A DNA stretch of 64,000 bases from Xanthoparmelia taractica (taxonomy: Eukaryota > Ascomycota > Lecanoromycetes > Lecanorales > Parmeliaceae). Under the pieces are notes generated by a model. It worked only from the letters and a program-made list of their open reading frames with translations. It was not told the DNA's origin and ran no database searches. Both the position numbers and the translations under genes were made by a program. Below, piece after piece: positions 20,821-30,846 of the stretch. Location of the stretch: positions 434,001 to 498,000 of the forward strand of contig JANQBS010000001.1 in NCBI GenBank assembly GCA_033085395.1. The letters run 5' to 3'. Each line of letters starts with the position of its first letter. Position 1 is the first letter of the stretch.

Positions 20821-22671
20821 CATGCCCACGCGGAAGAGATACCTCATTCGCAACTGCGCAACGTCGTAGGCAATGTACCTGTTTCCCCGTCAGAAACCAC
20901 CAATACTGGAACAATTCCACGGTGAAAGGAAATATCATACTCATTAAACATCAAATACCCCGTCGCATTCGCAGCCTTGTTGTCCCCAAGCCCCTTTGTG
21001 ACATCAGGCAACGTGACACCCTTCAAGTCTTCATGGATGAACCCCCCATCCGTCCATCCCTGGGGAGCCGTACGTCCTACACCCAGCGTCGCGATGGCAC
21101 CGGCCTGCTTCGCTTTCTCCTGCGCACCGGAATCTCCCGTCGGGATCTCGTACATGGGCTTGCCCAGCTCCGCTTCGCAGAGGAGTAGGAGGCCGGTGCC
21201 TCCGGACATACCTGCTGCGCAGTATTGCGCGGACTTGCTGGAGACATCGGCTAGGTAGACGCCCTGGAGTGCGGGATTAGTGGTTGCATGGCCAGAATGG
21301 AAGGGAGGGCGCTGAGTATTACCTTTCCAAAGGCATATCCGTTTACCGGTGCTTCAGGTGGTGCAATGCGCAATCCTTGGGACAGGATTCCGCCGTAGTT
21401 GGTCGTACGAGAGCCATGCCATAATAAGCGCTTGTCCTTTTTATGGATCTTGGCAAACTTAGACTTGGCAAATCTGTCGCGTTCGCCAGCGCGGTCGATC
21501 CGGAAGATATCCTCGAGACGATAGCGGATGCCGTGGCTTGTCCCGGATGATTTGATCAGATAGTCAGCTAGAGCTTTATACTCGGAAGACTTGTGGTCCA
21601 GAGGCGTCATCTCGTCCATGTTGAGTTCCTGGAAACGCTTGTCTAGCATGTTGACGCTTTCTGCGTCTTTTTCCTTGTCGCCTGTCGTCTTCATGATCTG
21701 ATTAGCGACTTCCATGTCCGTGAGGGTATCCAGCATGGCGATTTCGCTGCGCAGAAGCTCATTGTTGTCAATCACTGGTGGGCGGTTGCGGCCGAATTCG
21801 TGGGGGATGGTCGAGTAGTATTTGTTGGAGAAGTCCTCGATAGCTTCCTGTTGGGTCGTATTATACTTATTTTGAGCCAAGCTTGGATGCTTGATCAACC
21901 CGGCCAGCTCGTTCAAATGCTTGAAGCCCGTTTTCAGAGTAGCTTTGGACAACTTGCCCAAAGGTAGTTTATTAGCGTTGTAGCCAATCTGCTCAAGCAC
22001 GGCATTGAAGTGGTTGGAGTTGAAGATCAGCTCCATGAGTCGTTGCGTTTGGCGTGGAAGCTTGCTCTCTACTTTGTCTTCATCCTCTTCATCCTTTACC
22101 TGGTTCTCAACCTCGTCTTCGTCATCTTCGTAATTCTTCTCCAAGAAAGTATACTTGCCCTTTTTGGCAGGCTCGGACCGCTCGTCCCACTTGTGGCCGG
22201 ACTTATCCTTGAACTTCTTGTCGAATTGCTTTCGAGCGCCGTCCAGATCAAGAGGACCCATAGTTTTGACTTGTCCAAATTCCCCGACACGGCCCCAGCG
22301 GGTGTGGGCGTAATATTGGTTATCGTCATTGTACAACAGTTGAAGTCGGTAAAACTTGTTGTTGTTCCCACCAATGTTTGTTTGGTTTAGAGAAGCGTCG
22401 AAGATGATCCCATCATCATCAATGTAGACTCTGGCGTCGCCTACATTGAGGTGTATCAGCATTTAGGGTACCCTTGCTGAAAGGCCAGTAACCTGTTGGA
22501 TCTGCAATCTCGCCAGTGGGGTTATGGAACAGCCCAAAGCTTACCTTCTCTAAAGCCTTCATCAATTGGCACATTGATCACATGAGAGATCGCCTTTTGA
22601 CCCTCCTGTTTTGCTTGTTTTGCATTGCCATTGCTGGCTTGCTTACCAGTGTTCTTGCGTTTGGCGGGCAT
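20818..22671 (-). CDS. prpA: Poly(ADP-ribose) polymerase, WGR + regulatory + catalytic domains
   Basis: Exons 22545-22671, 21323-22440, 20941-21263 and 20818-20878 give 542 residues. Domains in order: a short basic N-terminus (MPAKRKNTGKQ) likely to be nuclear; the WGR domain (residues about 40-130, YYAHTRWGRVGEFGQ); the alpha-helical PARP regulatory domain (about 180-310); and the ADP-ribosyltransferase domain to the end. The catalytic triad is complete after splicing: His in LLWHGSR, Tyr in GKGVYLADVSS, and Glu in MFNEYIAYDVAQ. The Glu is at a splice junction, GA|G, across a 62-bp intron. It uses NAD to build poly(ADP-ribose) in DNA-damage signalling. No BRCT domain or zinc finger is encoded, so it resembles PARP2 in layout. 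It is divergent from the caleosin gene. Confidence 0.93.
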
Positions 22672-23356
22672 AGTAGTCTAGTACAAAACCGCAAGGAAAG
22701 ACAGAAGACGACTTTTGTAATTGATAAGAGCGTAGAGAATAGTCGTCTGAAAAACAAACATCTTCAGAGCGGTGAAGGGACCCTTGGATTTATAGAAAAA
22801 ATGAGGGATGTTTGGGCTGTAGTCGCTAATGCAGTTACAACCTTTGACGACGAGCGGGGCTGTAGGCTGTAGGCAGCACGCAGCCCGGAGACAAGTTGGC
22901 TCCAGGCATCTTTCACTAGAATGGCACGCTATTCACGTGCGATCAAAGTACTGACAGAGAATGGAGGAATATGTTTGGACAGCAATTCTTGGGTGAACTT
23001 CAAGGCACCATGATGTAACCCTCAAGTTTGTCGACCTGTCATCTATCATTTATTGTTGAAGGTCGTTGGCTGACCAAAGCCCTTCCATAGTCGGAGGTAC
23101 GACAACGACGATGAAGACGACTTGAGGCAACACAAGGCGCCTTGACTGCCCTTATCCTCAAGCAATATGCATGGCTCCGGCCGATTGTCACCGCAGAAGT
23201 CCATTGGAAATGCGGTATGTTGTTATCCTATCCGCTTTTTGCCATCTTTACTGATGACCTCATCAGAGAACTGATTCCTAACCCCTCCTTCAATCCTTCG
23301 ATCCTTAAGAGCTTCTCTACTCAATAAACCTCTCTACTGGGATATTTGCCGTCGTA
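22672..23356. promoter_or_regulatory. Divergent promoter of PARP and caleosin
   Basis: 685 bp between two start codons pointing away from each other. No clear TATA or named operator. Open frames here are short and lack signatures. Confidence 0.4.
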
Positions 23357-24332
23357 ATGAGCAATCAGTTAGAGAACGCCAACCTCCCCGTTATGGACGG
23401 CATTGAGAGTGACGACCACGCAACCAACGCTAATGGAAGCCTTAATGGCCTAACAATCATGCAGAAACCATTTAAGACGGCCATTTCTGAGCAGCCCGTG
23501 ACTGAGGAACGCAGACCGTTTCTTCCGCCCCCAGAATCGGTTCTCCAAAACGCTGGCACTGCAAGAGCAACTTTGGCCGCATCCCACGAGAAGCCAAATG
23601 GCACAACAGAGAATGGGTGGGCAAGCAGCCACCAGAACCAGACGGTACTTTCCCTAGCCCTTGACCCCAATCTTATCTAACACGGAATCCCAGGTCGTTC
23701 AACAGCACGTTGAGTATTGGGATACAGACCACGACGGCATAATCTGGCCGCAAGACACCTACATCGGCTGCCGCAAATGGGGCTGGTCTCCACCACTTGC
23801 AGCTCTCGTCGCCTTCATCATCAATCTCAATCTATCATATCCTACAGTCCCTGGGTTCCTGCCCGACCCATTCTTCCGCATCTACATGAACAAACTCTAC
23901 AAAGACAAGCACGGCAGCGATTCTATGACATATGACAACGAAGGTCGTTTCAAACCCCAGAACTTCGAGGATATATTTGCCAAGTATGATGAAGGTAACA
24001 AAGGGGGGCTGGATATTTGGGATCTTTTGAGATTCTGGAAGGGCCAAAGGATGGTGTTTGACTTCTTTGGGTGGAGTGCCACATTCTTGGAATGTAAAAG
24101 TTACCCAAGATCGCGGACTAGGAGTTTCATTGACGTGATTATAGGGTTGGCAACGTATCTCCTGCTCTGGCCTGAGGATGGTATAATGCGCAAAGAAGAC
24201 ATCCGCGGGGTCTACGACGGGAGTATCTTCTACACAAAAGCAGAAGAGTATGAGCGCAAGAAGAAGCAGCGGCAGGAACAGCAAAAAGGGACTTCTCCGA
24301 AACTCATCTCGATGGCTCACAAGGTGCTATGA
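23357..24332 (+). CDS. Caleosin (lipid-droplet peroxygenase)
   Basis: Exons 23357-23644, 23694-24093 and 24145-24332 give 291 residues. The first ~95 residues are a disordered fungal extension. The caleosin domain then shows the single EF-hand loop (DTDHDGIIWPQD); a hydrophobic stretch with a proline-containing turn (LAALVAFIINLNLSYPTVPGFLPDPFF); KDKHGSDSMTYDNEGRFKPQNF; a second acidic region; and WSATFLEWLATYLLLWPEDG, which is restored only when the 51-bp intron at 24094-24144 is removed. The two His that bind heme in plant caleosins have counterparts in QQHVEYWD and DKHGSD. Members sit on lipid droplets or ER and oxidise fatty-acid hydroperoxides. It ends in a basic/Gln-rich tail. Confidence 0.9.
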
Positions 24333-25016
24333 TCCATCCTTTGAGCGGTGGTGTTTGTCGGACACCTTGAAGCCTTGCGAGTTACTGCACCATGCTTCAA
24401 GAAATAGACAGGAAGACGCTACACTATTGTACCACCGCCATTAGAAATCCAACCCAATACATATAACATAGCCACATGAACAACTTCAGCGCGAGTATGA
24501 GACCGCCGAGATGACCTACATGCCACTATTCTAATTCAATCTTGACATATCCTTGTCAATGCCTGCTCAGTCCAAAACGCACAAGCACTGCCGCTCTAAC
24601 CCATCAAGAACCAAACCCCAATGATGATAAACACTCCTTCACTCACTCACTAAGCCCGCACCGTGATGACATACCCACTACCAATCTCCCAGCTTTCAGC
24701 TCTTATCCATGCTTTGCATGCTCACTGTGAACATTGTATTGAGCAGGGACCACACATGCCGTGGTTGCGTACAACACAGCACGTCCTCCCTGGCTTAAGG
24801 CCTGATGGTCTTTGGGGGTGGGTTATGAAGAAGCTTTCCAAGGATGTGATGGGGTGTAGATCTGTTAGATTTGGCGTGCGTTTATAGCACTACCTCATCG
24901 TTCATCGAAACATCAATAAGCCTCAATGAATGCAACTGAGAACATTGACATAATCGCACGGTCCCGAGCAACTGATTTTGCGAATATCGTATGTGATCTT
25001 CTTTATTCCCACCGTC
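24333..25016. other. Convergent 3' region, about 680 bp
   Basis: Between the caleosin and the AIM18-like gene. No feature beyond short chance frames. Confidence 0.5.
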
Positions 25017-26180
25017 CTATAATACTTGTGTTTCTATCGTACCCACCGGCCTCTCAACCATCTCCATCACCCCGTCGACTACACTCCGCCTGGCGTCTTC
25101 ACTGGCAATATGCTGTCCCGCCAAATATCCCATCCAGACCAACCTACTGATTCTCTCGTCTGCGATTGTACCCAGCAGTGTCATCCGTCCTCCCTTCCGA
25201 GGGGAAGCCTTTGAGTCTGTTTCTCCCGCATCCTCCTCCACCCAAGCTCGCAAAGCCCCTTTGCTCCCCCTACCCAGAAGTAGAACTTTGCCTTTACCCA
25301 CTGAGCCTCTTCCCCCTAGCATGCCCTTGAACTGATCCACTGCCATTTTAAAGTCTTCGCCCTCAAATTCTTTCCCTTGACCCCGTAAATCGATTCCGCG
25401 TATCCACCCGTCTCTCATATGCGAGAAGTTGGTATTCCTGGTCGGCACAATCCGCACCGCACTCCTGACTCCTCCCTCCTTCAGCACTTCCGACCAAACT
25501 TTCGTGCTACCATCTCCATCGAGCAATGTCTTCTTTAAATCCTCTTTCTCCCCTTGCACCAACGTGCTTGCGCCGCTGCCAACGGACGCTCTTACCAACT
25601 CCTCCTGCAATCTTCCCATGTCGCCTTTCGCAACGTAGAGTCCTACGACATAGACCTGGATCTTCAGAAACGAAACCTTCCGTACGCCCAATCCGAGTAG
25701 TTGATATTCCTCTTCCTCCTGCGCTGCACCAATGCCCGCTGGTAATGCGGCGGATTTGCCTTCCTCGCTCGCACCTCCGGACCTCGGTAGCCATATGCTG
25801 CGTGGGAAATATGGGATTGTGGATGTGCCGGTGGATATCTGATCGGCATCTGGCCCGTGGTCTCGGCCGGTAATCTCTACTCGAGCCCCACTCGTTAATG
25901 AGTCTCTCTGGTTGTTGGGCGGCGCATCGAGCCGTTCGGGTTTTCGGCGCGTGACTGCCCATGTTGCTGCTACGGCTGTCAGCCCGCATAAGATGGCGAC
26001 TGTATAGTTGGGCTGGTTGCGGGCTTGTGGTATGGGGGTTTGTGTGGAGTGGGTAGGACGCCGTGATGAGACATGTCGGGGGTGTGTGGGGCGTCGGAGT
26101 GGGGAGCGGCTGTGAAACTTTGAGGTAGAACTGAAGCGACCTATGGTCCGAGGGGCTATTGTTAGAGGTGGACGAGGCAT
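25017..26180 (-). CDS. AIM18: AIM18/AIM46-like mitochondrial protein (chalcone isomerase-like fold)
   Basis: Single exon, 387 residues. The first ~50 residues are rich in Arg, Ser and Pro without acids, a mitochondrial presequence. A transmembrane segment follows at about 59-75 (VAILCGLTAVAATWAV). After a linker, the conserved domain begins LLGLGVRKVSFLKIQVYVVGLYVA, the signature of the fungal chalcone-isomerase-like family, then VRIVPTRNTNFSHMRDGWIRG and a C-terminal half ending LVWMGYLAGQHIASEDARRSV. In yeast, Aim18 and Aim46 are mitochondrial and their loss alters mitochondrial inheritance; the biochemical activity is not settled. Confidence 0.85.
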   Translation of the reverse strand: MPRPPLTIAPRTIGRFSSTSKFHSRSPLRRPTHPRHVSSRRPTHSTQTPIPQARNQPNYTVAILCGLTAVAATWAVTRRKPERLDAPPNNQRDSLTSGARVEITGRDHGPDADQISTGTSTIPYFPRSIWLPRSGGASEEGKSAALPAGIGAAQEEEEYQLLGLGVRKVSFLKIQVYVVGLYVAKGDMGRLQEELVRASVGSGASTLVQGEKEDLKKTLLDGDGSTKVWSEVLKEGGVRSAVRIVPTRNTNFSHMRDGWIRGIDLRGQGKEFEGEDFKMAVDQFKGMLGGRGSVGKGKVLLLGRGSKGALRAWVEEDAGETDSKASPRKGGRMTLLGTIADERISRLVWMGYLAGQHIASEDARRSVVDGVMEMVERPVGTIETQVL

Positions 26181-26689
26181 TTTGAGAGCTTTGCGGGCAG
26201 CAAGGACAACATCAATATTAATGAGGAGCCTGCCTCTCTGGCTCTCTGCTATACCTTAGATCCGAGCTAAGACGGACGCGGCTAGCTTTTTACGTTGTCC
26301 GCAGAGAAGTACATGCTGTCGACGGCACCATTCAAATTTCATTCAAATTTCAATACGTCTGAGCTGGGCAATGAAGGTGACGAATTCACTCTAATGGAGA
26401 CAGCTTTTTTAGAAAGGCAGTAAAGACCAGCGCACAGCTTCATGTGGAAAATGAGTAACAAGTAGCACTATGTCAGTCCGAAGTGCCCTACCTTCTAAGG
26501 GTGAATGAATTCAACGATGTCTTGTGTAGTAGTGGCAAGGCGGCATCAGCCAGAAAGATAAGAGGCTCAGCGGTAGGCGACAATGGAGACTCCGAACGGC
26601 ACGTGTCATGGTACATAGTAATTTGCTAGCTAGCAGAAGCATTGTCCACCCAATGCGTGCCTAGAACCTTCATCGCCCTTTATCTTTAT
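26181..26689. other. Intergenic, about 510 bp
   Basis: Promoter side of the AIM18-like gene and 3' side of glutaredoxin. Nothing recognised. Confidence 0.5.
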
Positions 26690-27111
26690 TTACAGAGCAC
26701 CAGCGTCTTTCAACAAATCCGGAAGTACTTTCTTCTTATCCTGCAGATCTGAGTTGCCACCGATGTGCTTCTTGCCGATCCAAACGCTTGGGACAGTATT
26801 CTGGTCAGTCATTTCGGCGAGTGCGCTTTGGATTGCGGAGCCATCATCTGAAATTGCAGAGGTCAGCAAGTGGTGTATATAGGACGAAACTTGAAGGTTG
26901 ACGTACCAACTTGATCCAATTCTATAGCGTAGTATCTGGCGCCCATCTCACTCAACAGACTCTTTGTAGCATTGCAGAACGGGCAGTACGATTTGCTGAA
27001 AACGGCTTGAGCAAGGGATATTAGTAGATGAAAGCATAAATAGGAGGGTTCAAGCATACCAACAGCGTTGTCATCAATAATTCCTTGGGCCTTGGTCTTT
27101 GCTGCTGACAT
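26690..27111 (-). CDS. GRX1: Dithiol glutaredoxin
   Basis: Exons 27060-27111, 26907-27005 and 26690-26847 give 102 residues, standard for a class I glutaredoxin. The active site is CPFC (Cys25 and Cys28); the cis-proline region is TVPSVWIG, and the GG of IGGNSDL completes the glutathione site. It reduces protein disulfides and mixed glutathione disulfides. The start at MSAAKTKAQ fits the cytosolic form. The frame stays open for 26 more codons upstream without an ATG, and that text (PNISFLRRFFGSSVNPAA) looks like a mitochondrial presequence. A longer form could arise from a near-cognate start codon (GTG at 27187-27189) or from an unseen upstream exon. It is divergent from the MPPED-type gene. 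Confidence 0.92.
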
Positions 27112-27617
27112 GGCGGCTGGGTTCACGCTCGAGCCGAAGAATCTGCGTAGGAACGAAATGTTGGGCAACGGAGTGAGTTTAAAGGTCACTTGTGATATGG
27201 CTGTGATAATTGAAGAGGATTGAGGACTTTATGTAGTATATTGAGACACGGATCTCTAATCACCAAAAATACTCTCGGGATGACGACATTGGGCGGTCCC
27301 CGGTCAGCCTCGACAAGAAGGATACATCCCACGATTCCATAATCTTCTGGCCTGGAACTCTCAGTATTGACACTATTCACGTGAATAGACCAAAGCCGCT
27401 ATGTCTTTTGTATCGGAATGTAATCAGTGGAGGTGGAGATGGACTCTACATTCCATATCTCTTTTTAAATGACTCATCTGGCTGTTTGGCTCGACAAGCC
27501 CTCTACGTGGCTATGACACAGGCCAAAGGCTCTTGTGGCAAGAGCTAGAGGGCGATATTGGGGCTGAGCCTTCCTAAATCGCCAGGTGAAATGGCTGCTA
27601 CATGAGCACTCGGCAAG
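27112..27617. promoter_or_regulatory. Divergent promoter of glutaredoxin and MPPED-type gene
   Basis: 506 bp. The part next to the glutaredoxin ATG (27112-27189) may encode a non-AUG presequence. No other feature. Confidence 0.4.
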
Positions 27618-29077
27618 ATGAACACTGATATTCCAGGACAAGATTGGCCATCAAATCATTTCGACATGACTCCTCCTTTGCACAAGACTCGTTTCGTCTG
27701 TCTCTCCGATACCCACAACGCGTGTCCAGCAGATGGGGCTTTCAAGCTGCCAAAAGGCGACGTGCTAATTCACGCGGGGGACCTGACAAGCCAGGGAACC
27801 TTTGCAGAACTGAAAAAGACGTTGGATTGGATCGAGGAGGCGGATTTTGAGGTTAAGATTGTAGTTGCAGGTAATGGGTTGACCAGGTACTGAAGCATTT
27901 ACGGGAGTTGACCAGGGTCTCAGGCAATCATGATATAACTTTGGATTCGGCTTTCTACGAAGAGCATGGCTTACATTTCCATAATCAAAATCCTCAGGAA
28001 CCTCAAGCTTGCATTGACCTGATCAAGGGATACCCATCTATCACCTACCTAAATCACGAGTCTACCCACGCATATCTGAAGAGAGAAGACGGCCCACGAA
28101 CGAGCTTCAAGGTCTTTGGATCCCCTTATTCACCTGCTCATGATCTCTGGGCGTTTGCCTATCCACCTGAACATGCTTCGTCTTTGTGGGATCAGATCCC
28201 TCTAGATACGGACATTGTGATCACACATACGCCTCCCAAGTACCATTGTGATGAGTCGAAGCATAGTAGAGCATCAGGATGCAAGACTTTGCGAGAGGCA
28301 CTGTGGCGTGTCCGGCCCTCACTAGCGATTTGCGGCCACGTACATGAGGGTCGGGGTGCGGAAAGGATCTTGTGGGATCTGGATTGCCCAAACGTCAGGT
28401 TCAAGGAGAGTGCTACTGGCTACTGGACAGATCCCGGCCTTGGATCTGCCAACAAGAAGCAATGCCATCTTGATTTATCTGGCAAATCTTCAGCTCCACT
28501 GAACGGCACTGGATCATGGATTCGTGCATCTGATGGAATCGATCTTGATGGGCCGGCAGAGATACCTGGAAAGCACCTGTCTGTTCGGAACTCGCTACAC
28601 AGCCTTGCGTGGACCCCTGGTACATCTAGATCTGGTACATCGATCTCAGGAGAATTTCCTGAATCTTCTGCTCTGGAAATAAATTCACCAGAAGCTCAAG
28701 ATCAAGATGACGGTCCCGAAGCGAGGAGTTCCGTCAAATCCGAATACGATGCATCGATTTCCGAAGTCTCCTCTGTAGAGAATCGATTTAGAGATTTTGG
28801 AAAGGACCCCCACGTAGCCGAAGACCGGGGAAGAACCCCAGCGCATACTAGCCTCGAATTTGGGGTGCATTCTGCAATCCGAGGCCAGGGAGGACCTCCG
28901 CCGTCTGGCCGTTGTGATCTGGAAGCCTTGGCAGGGCGAAGAGGCAGGAAAGAGACATGTGTCATTAACGCCTCGATTATGGCCTCAAGTTGGCCTTACA
29001 AGTTCAAAGATGGTAGAAAGTACAACAAGCCAATCATTGTCGATATTGATTTACCGGTTTGGCAAGACTCAGAGTAG
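27618..29077 (+). CDS. Calcineurin-like metallophosphoesterase, MPPED1/2 (UPF0046) type
   Basis: Exons 27618-27870 and 27924-29077 give 468 residues. The 53-bp intron splits G|GC so that VVAG joins NHDITLD, making the metal-binding GNHD. Other metal motifs: CLSDTHN (D-x-H), HAGDLT (GD-x), ITHTPPKYH and CGHVHEGRGAER (GH-x-H). Residues ~28-270 form the phosphoesterase; the next ~150 are disordered and acidic/Ser-rich; a conserved C-terminal piece (CVINASIMASSWPYKF, IIVDIDLPVW) folds back in relatives. The family hydrolyses phosphodiesters, but the physiological substrate in fungi is unknown. The first ATG is used; one at codon 17 is possible. Confidence 0.85.
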
Positions 29078-30846
29078 ATTAAGAGCCTGACGGCCGAGTG
29101 TGCAAAGTCTTCCATGGTCGCATCATGGCTATGTGCATGCATAAGGCGGTTACTGCTATCCATTCAACACCGGCCTCAATCCAAAAAGCTGATGGATGCA
29201 TCCAAGCGGGACTGATTCTCAGGACTAATAGTTACGGGCATAAGCCTGATTCAGCAAAGCGCCGTCGAAGTTGACTGACGTCGATTCCTGCAAGCCCCCA
29301 ACCCCCCCAGATTATTCTATGCACAAGCGTTGCTCCACCATCCAAGTATCAGCGAAGCAAATCGTTGGTTGGCTATACACGCCCCAAACAACGAATCGAG
29401 GCACCAAGGTGACATTTTGTGATGCTCTGCATGAATGTACACTAGACTGAAATGTCTCTTATGTCATTGGGCCCAATGTTCAATGTAACCGCCAGAGGGT
29501 AAGCCCCAAGTACTAAGTCACAGAGTGGTGTGCCAGCAGACAGGAATCGTATGAGCCCGTGCCTCCTTTGAGTTCTTACCAAAGTTACCCAACTACTACT
29601 AAGAATTTCCCCTCTCGAATCCGTAAGCGCCTATTTGCCATAAGCAGCCTTTAGGACAACGCAACCCCACCAAAATGGCCCGCCAGTCCTTTGCCGTAGG
29701 CCACGAGTTGTCGGCCCGCAACCTAGAGGGGAGGAGTCTCACGGAACTTTCGAGACATCATACTTGTAGATGGTTGGCTTCATGCACGCTCAGAGCACCA
29801 AGACCAATGGGCATTTGCCAATGCACGCCAATCAAAGTATGTATCGTGTGCTTGGTTGTAATCTGGAAAAAGGGCGAGGGTTTAGGTAGGCCATTTGGTA
29901 GAAGCAGTAGAGCGTCTTTCCTCGCCTCTTCCTCTGTAACAACATTGCCCATTCCCACTGCTGCTCCTAGTTTTCTCCAGTTATCCTCGTTGCCAAATAT
30001 AAGTTCTTCAGGTTGCTTCATCTCCACTCTCGAAGCCTGTTTCCCGTGTGTGCAACGCCCGGAGGGATCGTCCACGCCCCATCAGCTTTCCTCTTGTCCT
30101 TCGGGAGGCCTTGACTGCGGATTCAGCTTCACTTATAATAACAAACGTCTGAGAGAAAGGCACTTGTCACTAATCCCCCTGCCTCTCTAATCGGGCTGAG
30201 TCAAATCAATCTCACCACTTCAAGCAGTGAATGTAAAACGAAGAACAGCAATTGAGAAAAAGGCCCGGTCGCACAAGCATTGCACTAAACTTCACCGCCT
30301 GCTTCAGCGCCCTGGACGGCTTGGAAATTTAAGACTGACTGACTGACCTCTTTGCTCCTCGTGCTACTCTCCAACACTTTGTCTCTGATACTTCTACTTC
30401 TCTCGCTGTCTACCGGCATCTCTCGCCATCCGCGAAATTCCATCAACATCCACCAGATCCAAAATCCAGCTTTGTCAGCAAATCGAGTTTCAGTTGGTTC
30501 GTTATTGCCACCCTGCCCAGCGTCGATCTACCAAGCCCTGCCCGACGCGGAAACTCCAAGGAAAATCTTGAACACGCCTTTCCAATCCTTAAGTCATCCT
30601 TTATTCATCTATCTCATGTCATAATCATCACGAACATCACAAGAAATAAGCAGTCCATCACACAGCGGCGTGCAAACATTCCGTGCCATTCATTTCCAGC
30701 CACGCGGGATCTGGCGGATACAGGGAAATCACGCAAACACCGAGTTAAATACGCATGACCTTCTCATTTTCTGGCTTGAAGAGCACATCTTGCCTTTCAA
30801 TGCTAATGCCCCCTTTTGAAGCCTTATATCAACCTAACATACAGTC
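29078..30846. other. Long intergenic stretch, about 1.8 kb
   Basis: This holds the probable 5' leader of the J-domain gene (CT-rich around 30340-30440) and a possible small minus-strand frame at 29758-30021. A plus-strand frame of 171 codons over the latter is Ser/Cys-rich without signature and is probably its shadow. Confidence 0.45.
29758..30021 (-). CDS. Possible small protein, unrecognised
   Basis: An open minus-strand frame with protein-like composition: MKQPEELIFGNEDNWRK, then VTEEEARKDALLLLPNG and PKPSPFF. It is 87 codons from the ATG at 30021; the frame continues upstream to 30075. A second frame near 29800-29850 also reads like protein (AHDTYFDWRALANAHW), so there may be an intron after PSPFFQ that I cannot place. 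No domain recognised. Weak call based on composition only. Confidence 0.3.
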   Translation of the reverse strand: MKQPEELIFGNEDNWRKLGAAVGMGNVVTEEEARKDALLLLPNGLPKPSPFFQITTKHTIHTLIGVHWQMPIGLGALSVHEANHLQV

